A stretch of DNA of 48,877 bases, taken from NCBI GenBank assembly GCA_046728975.1, contig JBKPFU010000007.1:1-48877 (forward strand). The letters run 5' to 3'. A program made the translations under genes and the position numbers. Shown here piece by piece: positions 1 through 8,284 of this stretch (positions within the stretch are counted from its first letter, which is position 1; the number at the start of each line of letters is the position of its first letter). Origin of the DNA: JBKPFU01 sp046728975 (GTDB lineage Bacteria > Actinomycetota > Thermoleophilia > Gaiellales > Gaiellaceae). The notes beneath the pieces were generated by a model that saw only the letters and a program-made list of their open reading frames with translations, did no database searches and was not told the origin of the DNA.

Positions 1-231
1 GACCTCACGGCGGGCCTGATGCTCGAGGCCTGCGGGCTGAAGGGGTACCGGATCGGCGGCGCGCAGATCTCGCCGAGGCATGCGAACTTCATCGAGAACG
101 CGGACGGAGCGCGGGCGGAGGACGCGATCGCGCTGATGGCAGAGGCCCGGCGCCGGGCGCGCGAGCAGTACGGGGTCGAGCTTCAGCACGAGGTCGTGTT
201 CCTCGGTCCGCTCGAACTCCCGTTTTCATAG
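1..231 (+). CDS. murB: UDP-N-acetylenolpyruvoylglucosamine reductase, C-terminal fragment
   Basis: The frame is open from the window edge and stops with TAG at 229-231, giving the last 76 residues of a protein. GLKGYRIGGAQISPRHANFI followed by an Asp/Ala-rich helix and GVELQHEVVFLG is the typical MurB C-terminus (substrate-binding domain 3; in MurB the enolpyruvyl group is reduced by FAD/NADPH to lactyl during UDP-MurNAc synthesis in the cytoplasm). The FAD domain lies outside the window. ftsQ follows 31 bases downstream on the same strand, the usual murB-ftsQ order of division/cell-wall clusters, which supports the call. Confidence 0.87.
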   Translation, partial: DLTAGLMLEACGLKGYRIGGAQISPRHANFIENADGARAEDAIALMAEARRRAREQYGVELQHEVVFLGPLELPFS

Positions 232-262
232 GAGCCACCGGCCGCGCGGCGAACCACTCGTC

Positions 263-1000
263 GTGGGGACGGAGCGGACCGACCTCCTGCGTCGCCTGCC
301 CTCGTGGCGGGTGCTTGCGCTCGCGTTCGGCGCCGTGGGAGCCGCCGGGGTGGCGTACCTCGCTGCGCGGGAGACGCCAATGTTCGCGCTTCGGTCCGTC
401 GACGTCTCCGGCGCGAGCCCTGCCGTCGCGGCACGCGTCGCGTCGGCGCTCGGGGAATTCAGAGGCACGAGTCTCGTGGCGCTCAACATCAACCGAGTCG
501 ACGAGCGGCTCGAAGCGCTCCCCGAGATCGCCGGGGCAACATATGACCGGGACTTCCCGCACACGCTGCGAGTGACCGTCCGCGTGGACCCGCCGGTGGC
601 CGTGCTTCGACAGGGCATCGATGCGTGGCTCGTGTCGGCGCGTGCTCGCGTGCTCAAGCCGCTGACCAGCCCGTCGGATTCGCTCCTTCCCCAGGTGTGG
701 CTCGCGGGCCGCGAGGACATCGCCCGCGGCGAGACCCTCACGGATGCCTACGTCCTCCGTGCGGTCCGGACGCTTGCGGTGATGCGGCGGACGCGGTTTC
801 CGAGCGCCGTCCGAATGGTGAAGAGCTCCGAGGGGGAGCTGACGGTCGTGCTCGCTTCGGGCGTCGAGCTCCGGCTCGGCGACCAGGTGGCGCTCTGGCT
901 CAAGCTCGCTGTCGCCCGGCGCGTCCTCCCGCTCCTCCTGCAGGCGGGCGGATTGCACTACCTCGACGTGAGCGTTCCGGAGCGGCCGGTGTCGGCGTAA
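263..1000 (+). CDS. ftsQ: Cell division protein FtsQ/DivIB
   Basis: A 245-residue bitopic membrane protein that starts with GTG. A short basic cytoplasmic N-terminus precedes one membrane segment (about residues 15-35), then a POTRA-like domain (about 41-110: FALRSVDVSGAS, LVALNINRVDERLEALPEI, and the RDFPHTLRVTVRVDPPVAVL strand typical of FtsQ), and an extracytoplasmic beta domain. FtsQ links early and late divisome proteins at the septum. Its place between murB and ftsZ agrees. No ftsA lies between ftsQ and ftsZ, as is normal for Actinomycetota. Sequence divergence of FtsQ makes the call rest partly on context. Confidence 0.8.
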   Translation: MGTERTDLLRRLPSWRVLALAFGAVGAAGVAYLAARETPMFALRSVDVSGASPAVAARVASALGEFRGTSLVALNINRVDERLEALPEIAGATYDRDFPHTLRVTVRVDPPVAVLRQGIDAWLVSARARVLKPLTSPSDSLLPQVWLAGREDIARGETLTDAYVLRAVRTLAVMRRTRFPSAVRMVKSSEGELTVVLASGVELRLGDQVALWLKLAVARRVLPLLLQAGGLHYLDVSVPERPVSA

Positions 1001-1018
1001 CCCTGAAGTCTCTACCTG

Positions 1019-1032
1019 AGCCTTAGGCTAAG
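1019..1032. promoter_or_regulatory. Two overlapping palindromes just upstream of the ftsZ promoter
   Basis: AGCCTTAGGCT (1019-1029) and CTTAGGCTAAG (1022-1032) are two interleaved odd-centred palindromes ending 5 bases before the -35 hexamer of ftsZ. A repressor or activator site is one reading; nothing in the window names a protein for it. Confidence 0.35.
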
Positions 1033-1037
1033 CCGCG

Positions 1038-1066
1038 TTGACAGGGAAGATGAAGAAGCGTACGCT
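1038..1066 (+). promoter_or_regulatory. Probable sigma-70-type promoter of ftsZ
   Basis: A perfect TTGACA (1038-1043) is separated by exactly 17 bases from TACGCT (1061-1066). The start of ftsZ lies 65 bases downstream, so unlike most units here ftsZ would have a real 5' leader (about 57 bases). This is the only promoter in the window where I see a consensus -35. Confidence 0.65.
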
Positions 1067-1130
1067 CCGGCGCTGAACGGTTCCAGAAGAAGGAACCTCC
1101 AGTAAAGCTCCAGGTCGAGGGGACTCGAGA

Positions 1131-2204
1131 GTGAGGGATCAGGCCGGAAACTACCTCGCGGTGATCAAGGTCGTCGGCGTCGGCGGCGGAGGCTCGAACG
1201 CCGTCAACCGGATGGTCGACGCGGGCCTTGCGGGGGTCGAGTTCATCGCCGTCAATACCGACGCGCAGGCGCTCTTGATGTGCGACGCAGACGTCAAGAT
1301 CCACATCGGCTCGCACGCGACCCGCGGCCTCGGCGCCGGCGCGGATCCCGAGGTCGGCCGGGCGGCTGCGCACGAGAGCAGGGACGAGCTCAAGGAGGCG
1401 CTGAAGGGCGCGGACATGGTCTTCGTCACCGCGGGCGAGGGCGGCGGAACCGGAACGGGTGGAGCGCCGATCGTGGCGCAGCTCGCGAGCGAAGAGCTGA
1501 ACGCGCTCACCGTCGGCGTCGTCACGCGGCCGTTCTCGTTCGAGGGCCGCAAGCGGCGCGAGCAGGCCGAGCAGGGGATCGCCGACCTCCGCGACCGGCT
1601 GGACACGATGATCGTGATCGAGAACGACCGCCTACTTCAGGTGGTCGAGAAGCGCACGTCGATCGTGGACGCCTTTCGGATGGCCGACGACGTCCTGCGC
1701 CAGGGCGTGCAGGGGATCACCGACCTGATCACAGTCCCCGGGCTCGTCAACCTCGACTTCGCCGACGTGCGGACGATCATGAACGACGCGGGCTCGGCCT
1801 TGATGGGAATCGGCTCGGCCTCCGGCGAGAACCGCGCAACCGAGGCAGCCCAGGCCGCCGTTTCGTCGCCGCTCCTCGAGGCCTCGATCGAGGGCGCAAC
1901 CGGCATCCTGCTCAACGTCACGGGCGGGCCGGACGTCGGTCTGTTCGAGGTGAACGAGGCGGCGGAGGTGGTCACGGGCGCGGCCGACCAGAACGCGAAC
2001 GTGATCTTCGGCGCCGTCATCGACCCGGCGCTCACGGACGAGGTGCGGGTCACCGTCATCGCAACGGGCTTCGGTCCCTACCGCCACCGCCGGCGCCGGC
2101 CTGTCGAGGTCGGCGAGGAGGAGCCCTCGGCGGCCGAGCCGAGCGGCGAGCGCTTCGAGCTTCCGGACGACGTGCTCGAAGTACCGTCCTTCCTGCGCGA
2201 CTGA
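1131..2204 (+). CDS. ftsZ: Cell division GTPase FtsZ
   Basis: A 357-residue tubulin homologue that forms the cytokinetic Z ring. The GTP-binding core starts at IKVVGVGGGGSNAVNRM (12-28), the tubulin signature GGGTGTG is at 104-110, and the T7 loop NLDFADV is at 207-213 with the two Asp residues that complete the neighbouring subunit's GTPase site. The C-terminus ends in DVLEVPSFLRD, the conserved peptide that recruits membrane anchors such as SepF; the linker before it is short (about 25 residues). GTG start at 1131, preceded by a purine-rich GAGGGGACTCGAGA. ftsQ is upstream; the gcv operon follows after a terminator rather than sepF/ylmG. Confidence 0.98.
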   Translation: MRDQAGNYLAVIKVVGVGGGGSNAVNRMVDAGLAGVEFIAVNTDAQALLMCDADVKIHIGSHATRGLGAGADPEVGRAAAHESRDELKEALKGADMVFVTAGEGGGTGTGGAPIVAQLASEELNALTVGVVTRPFSFEGRKRREQAEQGIADLRDRLDTMIVIENDRLLQVVEKRTSIVDAFRMADDVLRQGVQGITDLITVPGLVNLDFADVRTIMNDAGSALMGIGSASGENRATEAAQAAVSSPLLEASIEGATGILLNVTGGPDVGLFEVNEAAEVVTGAADQNANVIFGAVIDPALTDEVRVTVIATGFGPYRHRRRRPVEVGEEEPSAAEPSGERFELPDDVLEVPSFLRD

Positions 2205-2210
2205 CTTCTG

Positions 2211-2306
2211 AGCCAGCGTCTCTGGTTTAGCCCGCTCTCGGCTGCGGGTAAGGTCAGCTTGCCCTCTCGGGTCGACGCCTAGATAGCGATAGATAGACGC
2301 CGACCC
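2211..2306 (+). other. Series of small stem-loops between ftsZ and gcvT
   Basis: The ftsZ-gcvT gap holds three potential hairpins ahead of the terminator: AGCCAG/CTGGTT (2211-2227), GGGTAAG/CTTGCCC with a GTCAG loop (2246-2264), and GGGTCGACG/CGCCGACCC with one mismatch (2269-2277 and 2298-2306) whose loop carries the GATAGCGATAGATAGA repeats. They could be 3' UTR structure of ftsZ or a small RNA ending at the next terminator. I do not see the conserved bases of a glycine riboswitch. Confidence 0.3.
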
Positions 2307-2321
2307 GCGATGACCCGGTCC

Positions 2322-2357
2322 AGCCGTCCCGGCCTCTGTGGCCGGGACGGCTCCTTT
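2322..2357 (+). terminator. Intrinsic terminator after ftsZ
   Basis: AGCCGTCCCGGCC (2322-2334), a TCTGT loop and GGCCGGGACGGCT (2340-2352) form a perfect 13-bp stem with a 5-base loop, followed by CCTTT. It separates the division genes from the gcv operon and excludes an upstream GTG at 2338 as the gcvT start. Confidence 0.78.
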
Positions 2358-2362
2358 AGCAT
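2357..2362 (+). promoter_or_regulatory. -10-like hexamer of gcvT
   Basis: TAGCAT ends 9 bases before the GTG at 2371 and directly follows the terminator stem, so the gcv transcript would begin within about two bases of the start codon. No -35 is evident. Confidence 0.45.
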
Positions 2363-2370
2363 CAGGCTCC

Positions 2371-3420
2371 GTGCAGACCTTGCTGCGGACGCCGCTTTAC
2401 GACCGCCACGTCGACCTCGGCGCGCGCATGGTTCCCTTCGCCGGCTGGGAGATGCCCGTGCAGTACGAAGGCGTGATTCCCGAGCACAAGGCCGTCCGCA
2501 CCGACTGCGGCGTTTTCGACGTCTCGCACATGGGAGAGCTCGAGGTCGAAGGGCCGCGGACGCACGAGTTCCTACAGGGAATGCTGTCCAACGACCTCGA
2601 CCGAATTGCGCCGGGCCAGGCGCAGTACACGCTGCTGACGAACGAGCACGGCGGGATCGTGGACGACCTGATCGCGTACCGGCTCGACGAGTTCCGCTAC
2701 CTGCTGATCGTCAACGCCTCGAACCGCGAATCCGACTTCGAATGGCTGAAGGAGCGAGAGATCCGCGGCACTGACGTCCGCGACGTCTCGGACGAGTTCG
2801 CGCTGCTCGCCGTCCAGGGGCCGCGGGCGCTCGAGCGACTCGCGCTGGACGACGCTCCGGCCTTCACCTTTGCCGAGGGCGAGCTGGGCGGCATCGAATG
2901 CATGGTCAACCGCACGGGCTACACCGGTGAAAAGGGCGTCGAGCTCCTGACGACGGCCGACGACGGCGCCGAGCTCTGGGACCGCGTCATCGAGCGGGGC
3001 GCCAAGCCCGGCGGCCTGGGCGCGCGCGACACGCTACGCCTCGAGGTCTGCTACCCGCTGCACGGGAACGACATCGGCCTTGATACCGACGCCATCTCGG
3101 CCGGGCTCGGCTGGGTCTGTGCGCTCGACAAGGAGTTCACCGGCGTCGAGGAGCTGCGCGCGACCAAGGAGCATGGGCCGGAGCGGCGGCTGGCGGCATT
3201 CGTGATGGACGAGCGGGCGGTGCCGCGGCAGGGGATGGCGATCGCGGAAGGCGGCGAGGTGACCTCCGGCTCGCACTCGCCGATGCTCGACCGCGGTATC
3301 GGGATGGGCTACTTGCGCTCCGAGCTCGCGAAGCCGGAGACCCAGATCACCATCGACGTGCGGGGACGCGCCCGCTCCGCGCACATCGTCGAGAAACCGA
3401 TCTACAAACGAGAGGCCTGA
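2371..3420 (+). CDS. gcvT: Glycine cleavage system T protein (aminomethyltransferase)
   Basis: A 349-residue protein that transfers the methylene group from aminomethyl-lipoyl-GcvH to tetrahydrofolate, releasing ammonia. Family features: RTPLYDRHVDLGARMVPFAG at the N-terminus, the folate-binding GVFDVSHMGE segment, NRTGYTGEKGVEL mid-protein, RDTLRLEVCYPLHGND, and a C-terminal barrel ending in SAHIVEKPIY. I place the start at GTG 2371 because a further-upstream in-frame GTG (2338) lies inside the terminator hairpin and because a TAGCAT -10 sits just ahead. First gene of gcvT-gcvH-gcvPA-gcvPB; gcvH begins 2 bases after the stop. Confidence 0.96.
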   Translation: MQTLLRTPLYDRHVDLGARMVPFAGWEMPVQYEGVIPEHKAVRTDCGVFDVSHMGELEVEGPRTHEFLQGMLSNDLDRIAPGQAQYTLLTNEHGGIVDDLIAYRLDEFRYLLIVNASNRESDFEWLKEREIRGTDVRDVSDEFALLAVQGPRALERLALDDAPAFTFAEGELGGIECMVNRTGYTGEKGVELLTTADDGAELWDRVIERGAKPGGLGARDTLRLEVCYPLHGNDIGLDTDAISAGLGWVCALDKEFTGVEELRATKEHGPERRLAAFVMDERAVPRQGMAIAEGGEVTSGSHSPMLDRGIGMGYLRSELAKPETQITIDVRGRARSAHIVEKPIYKREA

Positions 3421-3422
3421 CG

Positions 3423-3818
3423 GTGGCCGCGACCGAGACGTACCCCGAAGAGCTCAAGTACCACCCCGAGCACGATTGGGCGCGCATCGATGGCGACGAG
3501 GCGACGCTCGGGATCACGTGGTTCGCGCAGGACGCGCTCGGCGAGCTCGTCCACTACGAGCCGCCGGAGCAAGGCGCAACCGTTTCGAAGGACGCCACGT
3601 ACGGCGAGGTCGAATCCGTCAAGGCTGTCTCGGATCTGATCTCGCCGCTATCGGGCGAGGTCGTGGAGATCAATCAGAAGGTCGTGGACGAGCCCGAGAC
3701 GGTGAACGGCGATCCCTACGGCGACGGGTGGCTGATCCGGATCCGTCTTTCGGCGCCGAGCGAGGTCGACGAGCTGCTCGACGCAGAGGGGTACAGGAAC
3801 CTCCTCGCCGACCAGTGA
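3423..3818 (+). CDS. gcvH: Glycine cleavage system H protein (lipoyl carrier)
   Basis: A 131-residue lipoyl-domain protein that shuttles the aminomethyl intermediate between GcvP, GcvT and lipoamide dehydrogenase. The lipoylated lysine is Lys67 in GEVESVKAVSDL, the expected hairpin turn. KYHPEHDWARIDGDEATLGI is the standard N-terminal strand set. GTG start, 2 bases after gcvT; its TGA overlaps the GTG of gcvPA (GTGA). Full length for the family. Confidence 0.97.
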   Translation: MAATETYPEELKYHPEHDWARIDGDEATLGITWFAQDALGELVHYEPPEQGATVSKDATYGEVESVKAVSDLISPLSGEVVEINQKVVDEPETVNGDPYGDGWLIRIRLSAPSEVDELLDAEGYRNLLADQ

Positions 3819-5146
3819 GCTTTCTGTCGCTGACGGCACATGACCGCGAGGAGATGCTCGCGGCGATCGGCGTCTCGTCGGTCGAGGACCTGTTCGCCGA
3901 TATCCCCGAAAGCGTCCGATTCCATCGCGACCTCGACCTCGAGCCCCCGTTGTCGGAGCCGGAAGTGGTTTCGCATCTCGTCGAGCTGGCGGGGCGGAAC
4001 GTCGCGGCCGGCGACGAGCTCTCGTTCCTCGGCGCCGGAATCTATGACCACTACGTGCCGGCCGCGGTCGACGCCGTGCTCGCACGCGGTGAGTTCCTCA
4101 CGGCCTACACGCCGTACCAGCCCGAGATGAGCCAGGGCGTCCTCCAGGCGATCTTCGAGTACCAGACGGCGATCTGCGAGCTCACGGGCATGGATGTTTC
4201 CAACGCGTCCGGGTACGACGGGACGACTGTGGCGGCCGATGCGTGCTTCGTCGCCAAGCATGCGACCGGCCGGTCGAAGATCGTCCTCTGCGAATCGCTC
4301 AATCCGCAGGTGCGTCAAGTCGCAAAGACGTACGCGCCGGGGTTCGGGCTCGACGTCGTCGAAGTGCCGTTTCGCGACGGCGTCACCGACCCGGAGGAGC
4401 TGCGCGAGGCAGCCGAGGGCGCGGCCTGCGCGATCTTCCAGCAGCCGAACTTCTTCGGCTGCCTGGAGCCGGCGCCAGATCTCGCCGCCGCGGCCGCCGA
4501 CGCCGGCGCGCTCCCCGTTGCGCATGTCGATCCGATGTCCCTCGGCCTGCTCGAGGCGCCGGGGCGTTACGGCTGCGCGCTCGCGGTCGGTGAGGGGCAG
4601 CCGGCGGGCAACTACCTGTCGTATGGCGGCCCCCACTACGGCTTCATCGCCGCGCGCGCCGAGTTCGTGCGCCGAATGCCGGGACGCATCGTGGGCGAGA
4701 CGACGGACGAGAAAGGCGAGCGCGGTTACGTGCTGACGCTCCAGACCCGCGAGCAGCACATCCGCCGTGAGAAGGCGACCTCGAACATCACGACCAACCA
4801 AACGCTGCTGGCGATCGCCGGGCTCGTCTACCTGAGTTGGCTTGGTCCAGAGGGCCTGAGGGAGGTGGGCGAGACCTCGCTGGCCCTTGCCGAGCACGCG
4901 AAGCGCGGCCTGGAAGCGGCTGGGATCGAGTTGCTGTTTCCTGAGCAGGCAACGCTCAAAGAGTTTGCCGTCCGCCTCGGACGGAATGCGCGCGAGGCGA
5001 TCGCGCACGCCCGCGGGCGCGGCGTCCACCCCGGTTACGCCCTCGGTCGCGACTACCCCGGCATGGACGACGCCCTGCTCGTCGCGTTCACCGAGAAGCG
5101 AACGCCCGAAGACATCGACCGCCTCGTCGAGGCGTTGGCCGCGTGA
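3815..5146 (+). CDS. gcvPA: Glycine dehydrogenase (decarboxylating) subunit 1
   Basis: A 443-residue N-terminal-half subunit of the two-subunit P protein, which decarboxylates glycine and loads the aminomethyl group on GcvH-lipoate. Recognisable parts: the LTAHDREEMLAAIGVSSVEDLF start, FLGAGIYDHYVPAAVD, FLTAYTPYQPEMSQGVLQAI, and NASGYDGTTVAADA. The reading frame is open further upstream through gcvH, but the start must be GTG 3815, which overlaps the gcvH stop as GTGA and gives the family's normal N-terminus. This subunit has the PLP-fold but not the PLP lysine, which is in GcvPB. It ends on another GTGA overlap. Confidence 0.96.
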   Translation: MSFLSLTAHDREEMLAAIGVSSVEDLFADIPESVRFHRDLDLEPPLSEPEVVSHLVELAGRNVAAGDELSFLGAGIYDHYVPAAVDAVLARGEFLTAYTPYQPEMSQGVLQAIFEYQTAICELTGMDVSNASGYDGTTVAADACFVAKHATGRSKIVLCESLNPQVRQVAKTYAPGFGLDVVEVPFRDGVTDPEELREAAEGAACAIFQQPNFFGCLEPAPDLAAAAADAGALPVAHVDPMSLGLLEAPGRYGCALAVGEGQPAGNYLSYGGPHYGFIAARAEFVRRMPGRIVGETTDEKGERGYVLTLQTREQHIRREKATSNITTNQTLLAIAGLVYLSWLGPEGLREVGETSLALAEHAKRGLEAAGIELLFPEQATLKEFAVRLGRNAREAIAHARGRGVHPGYALGRDYPGMDDALLVAFTEKRTPEDIDRLVEALAA

Positions 5147-6636
5147 AGCTGATCTACGAGAAGTCCAGCGCCGGCCGCCGCGCGTCGTCCCTGCCCCGGT
5201 ACGACGTCCCGCCTGCCGCGGTCCCGAACCAGCTTCGTCGAGCCGACCCGCCACGGCTCGCGGAGGTGTCGGAGCCCGAGCTGATCCGTCACTTCACCGC
5301 GCTGGCGGACCGAACCTTCGGGATCGACACGGGCTTCTACCCGCTCGGCTCCTGCACGATGAAGCACAACCCTCGGGTCAACGAGCGCGTGGTGAACCTG
5401 CCGGGGTTCCGCGACCTGCACCCGCTCCAGGAGGAGGACGGCGCGCAGGGCGCGCTCGAGCTGATGTGGCGCCTCCAAGAGATCCTCGCCGAGATCGTCG
5501 GGCTGCCGGCCGTCTCGCTTCAGCCGGCCGCAGGCTCGCAAGGCGAGCTGACCGGCCTGATGCTCATGCGCGCGTACTTCGCGGACCGCGGCGAGGAGCG
5601 CGACACCGTGATCACCGCCGACACCGCGCACGGCACGAACCCCGCGAGCGTGACGATGGCGGGGTACAAGCTGGCGAAGGTCGAGACGGACGCGCGCGGC
5701 AACCTCGACGTCGCGCACCTGCGCGAGATGGTCGGCGAGCGGACGGCCGGCCTGATGCTGACGAACCCATCCACGCTGGGCCTCTTCGACGAGCACATCG
5801 AAGAGGTGGCGTCGATCTTCCACAACGCCGGCGCTCTCCTGTACTACGACGGCGCCAACCTGAACGCCGTCTGCGGCATCTCGCGGCCCGGCGACATGGG
5901 CTTCGACATCGTCCACTTCAACCTGCACAAGACCTTCTCGCAGCCGCACGGCGGCGGCGGCCCGGGCGCCGGGCCGATCGCCGTGCGCGAGAGGCTCGAG
6001 CCGTTCCTACCGGTGCCGGCCGTCGTCCGCGACGGCGACCGGTTCCGACTCGACTACGACCGGCCGAAATCGATCGGCAAGGTACGCGGGTTCGGCGGGC
6101 CCTTCGGCGTCTTCGTCCGCGCCTACGCGTACATCCGCATGTACGGCCCGCGGCTCAGAGAGATGTCTGACGTCGCTGTCCTGAACGCGAACTATCTGCT
6201 CGCGCGGCTGAAGCATGCGTACGAGCTCCCGTTCGACCGGCTGTGCATGCACGAGTTCGTGCTCTCGGGCCGCGTCCTCAAGCGCGAGCACGGCGTGACG
6301 ACGCTCGACGTGGCCAAGCGGCTGATGGATTACGGCTTTCACCCGCCCACGATCTACTTTCCGCTCGTCGTCCCCGAGGCGCTGATGATCGAGCCGACCG
6401 AGACGGAGACGAAGGAGACCCTCGACGCGTTCGCCGAAGCGATGCTGGCGATCGCGCGGGAGGCGGCGGAAGAGCCTGAGCTGCTGAAGGAGGCGCCGCA
6501 CCACCGCCCGGTGCGCAGGCTCGACGAAGCGAAGGCTGCGAAGCGCGCCGTCGTCAAGTACGAGTTCGAGGATCACCCCGACCTGAGCAAAGAACCGACC
6601 GAGGCCCGCCAGCTCGAGGCGCAGAAAGGCGCATAG
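5143..6636 (+). CDS. gcvPB: Glycine dehydrogenase (decarboxylating) subunit 2
   Basis: A 497-residue PLP-carrying subunit that pairs with GcvPA. The PLP Schiff-base lysine is Lys263 in HFNLHKTFSQPHGGGGPG, and the glycine-rich loop follows it. FYPLGSCTMKHNPRVNE (66-81), TADTAHGTNPASV and the C-terminal HEFVLSG and MIEPTETE segments are typical. The GTG start overlaps the gcvPA stop. The last 60 residues are rich in Glu, Lys and Arg. The TAG stop shares one base with the start of the ankyrin gene. Confidence 0.97.
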   Translation: MKLIYEKSSAGRRASSLPRYDVPPAAVPNQLRRADPPRLAEVSEPELIRHFTALADRTFGIDTGFYPLGSCTMKHNPRVNERVVNLPGFRDLHPLQEEDGAQGALELMWRLQEILAEIVGLPAVSLQPAAGSQGELTGLMLMRAYFADRGEERDTVITADTAHGTNPASVTMAGYKLAKVETDARGNLDVAHLREMVGERTAGLMLTNPSTLGLFDEHIEEVASIFHNAGALLYYDGANLNAVCGISRPGDMGFDIVHFNLHKTFSQPHGGGGPGAGPIAVRERLEPFLPVPAVVRDGDRFRLDYDRPKSIGKVRGFGGPFGVFVRAYAYIRMYGPRLREMSDVAVLNANYLLARLKHAYELPFDRLCMHEFVLSGRVLKREHGVTTLDVAKRLMDYGFHPPTIYFPLVVPEALMIEPTETETKETLDAFAEAMLAIAREAAEEPELLKEAPHHRPVRRLDEAKAAKRAVVKYEFEDHPDLSKEPTEARQLEAQKGA

Positions 6637-7154
6637 TGGCGGAGGTCTCTCCGCTCCTCCAGGCGGTCTACTCGGGTGACGACGTGCGGGTTGAGAGCCT
6701 CCTGACCCAGGGGCTCGAGCTCGACATCTTCGAGGCGTCCGCACTTGGGCGGACCGACCGGGTGGCAGACCTCCTCGGGAACGACCCGGAGCTCGCTCGG
6801 GCGTGGTCGCCGGACGGCTTCACGCCGCTCCACCTGGCGGCGTTCTTCTCGCGACCCGACACGGCGCGCCTCCTGCTCGAGCGCGGCGCCGAGGTCGACG
6901 CGGTCGCGCGAAACGAGATGCGCGTGACGCCGCTACACAGTGCGGCGGCTGCTCGGAACATCGAGACGGCGCGCGATCTGCTCGAGCGCGGCGCCGACCC
7001 GAACGCCCGTCAGCAAGGCGGCTTCGCGCCGATCCATGCGGCGGCGCAGAACGCGGACGACGAGCTGCACGAGCTTCTCATCGCGCACGGCGCGGACGCC
7101 GAACTGCCGGTGGACGACGGCCGGACGGCCCGCGACTTCGCCGGGGCGGGCTGA
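6636..7154 (+). CDS. Ankyrin-repeat protein
   Basis: A 172-residue protein built of about four ankyrin repeats (consensus pieces GFTPLHLAAFFSRPDTARLL, VTPLHSAAAARNIETARDLL, GFAPIHAAAQNADDELHELL). No signal peptide or membrane segment, so cytoplasmic. Ankyrin proteins bind other proteins; no enzymatic motif is visible. The GTG at 6636 shares its G with the gcvPB stop, so the gene is translationally tied to the glycine cleavage operon, which may mean it acts on or with that complex (inference). The frame ends just before an intergenic stretch of about 85 bases leading to the threonine aldolase gene. Confidence 0.9.
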   Translation: MAEVSPLLQAVYSGDDVRVESLLTQGLELDIFEASALGRTDRVADLLGNDPELARAWSPDGFTPLHLAAFFSRPDTARLLLERGAEVDAVARNEMRVTPLHSAAAARNIETARDLLERGADPNARQQGGFAPIHAAAQNADDELHELLIAHGADAELPVDDGRTARDFAGAG

Positions 7155-7240
7155 GGGATTTACCCGCTGCAGCGGTTTCGCCGAGATCCGCGCCGAACTC
7201 CCCGACCGCGAGCGCTGACGCTCGGGCAGAATCGCGGTCG

Positions 7241-8284
7241 TTGATCGAACTCCGTTCCGATACGGCCACGAGGCCCACCGCAGGAATGCGCGCGGCGATC
7301 GCCGCGGCTGCGGTTGGCGACGAGCAGAAGCGCGAGGACCCGACCGTCAACGAGCTCGAGCGCCGCACAGCCGCGCTCCTCGGTCAGGAGGAGGCGGTCT
7401 ACGTGCCCACGGCGACGATGGCGAACGAGATCGCACTCCGCTCGCTGTCCGAGCCCGGCGACGAGCTGATTGCCGAGGAGAACGCCCACGTCCTGCTCGC
7501 CGAGCTCGGCGGGCCGGCCATCCATGCGGGCCTGATGGTGCGGGCGGTCAAGGGGCGCGCCGGCCGCTTCTCTGGAGACGAGATCCGAGCGATGGTCCGG
7601 CGAACCGACGGTACGCACGTCCCGCCGACGCGCGTGGTCGCGGTCGAGAACACGCACAACGCCTCCGGCGGACGAGTGTGGCCGCGTGAGGAGCGGGACG
7701 ACGTCGTATCCGCGTGCCGAGAGCTCGGCCTGGCCGTCCACCTCGACGGCGCCCGAATACTGAATGCCGCGGTCGCGAGCGGAGAGAGCGCGGCCGAGAT
7801 CGCCGGGCCGTTCGACACCGTCACGCTCTGCCTTTCGAAGGGTCTCGGCTGTCCGCTTGGGGCACTCGTCGCCGGATCGTCCGAGCTGATGGCCAAGGCG
7901 CGGCGGCTCAAACACCTGTTCGGCGGCGCCATGCGGCAGGCCGGCATTGTCGCCGCCGCCGGCGTTTATGCGCTCGATCACCACGTGGAGCGGCTCGCGG
8001 ACGATCATGCGCGGGCCCGCCGTCTCGCGGAAGGCCTGCACGACGCGGGCCTTCCCGTCGAGCTCGAGCAGGTGGAGACGAACTTTGTCCAGATCGACGT
8101 CGCGCCGCTCGGCCTCGAGGCGCGCGAGGCACTGGAGCGCCTGAAGGGAGAGGGGGTCGGCCTTTCGTTCACGCCGCACCCCGCGGTCCTGCGCGCCGTC
8201 ACCCACCTCGACGTCACCGATGAGGACATCGATCGCGCCGTCGAGCTGATTCCGCGGGCGCTGGGGGTCCTTGCCCGCGCCTGA
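7241..8284 (+). CDS. ltaE: Low-specificity L-threonine aldolase (PLP enzyme)
   Basis: A 347-residue fold-type I PLP enzyme that splits L-threonine or allo-threonine into glycine and acetaldehyde. Signs: N-terminal IELRSDTATRPTAGM, the AVGDEQKREDPTVNELE motif, HLDGARILNAAV (168-177), and the PLP lysine at Lys200 in TLCLSKGLGCPLGA. The frame is open well upstream, but TTG 7241 yields the family N-terminus and a CAGAAT -10-like element ends 9 bases before it. Producing glycine next to the glycine cleavage operon makes metabolic sense. Its last 14 bases overlap the next gene. Confidence 0.92.
   Translation: MIELRSDTATRPTAGMRAAIAAAAVGDEQKREDPTVNELERRTAALLGQEEAVYVPTATMANEIALRSLSEPGDELIAEENAHVLLAELGGPAIHAGLMVRAVKGRAGRFSGDEIRAMVRRTDGTHVPPTRVVAVENTHNASGGRVWPREERDDVVSACRELGLAVHLDGARILNAAVASGESAAEIAGPFDTVTLCLSKGLGCPLGALVAGSSELMAKARRLKHLFGGAMRQAGIVAAAGVYALDHHVERLADDHARARRLAEGLHDAGLPVELEQVETNFVQIDVAPLGLEAREALERLKGEGVGLSFTPHPAVLRAVTHLDVTDEDIDRAVELIPRALGVLARA

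Noticed and set aside
2205..2370. Glycine riboswitch before gcvT
   Set aside because: Expected from the operon, but the conserved aptamer bases are not found, and a terminator plus -10 leave no leader for it.
2338..2370. Upstream GTG start for gcvT
   Set aside because: It falls in the terminator stem; GTG 2371 gives the family N-terminus.
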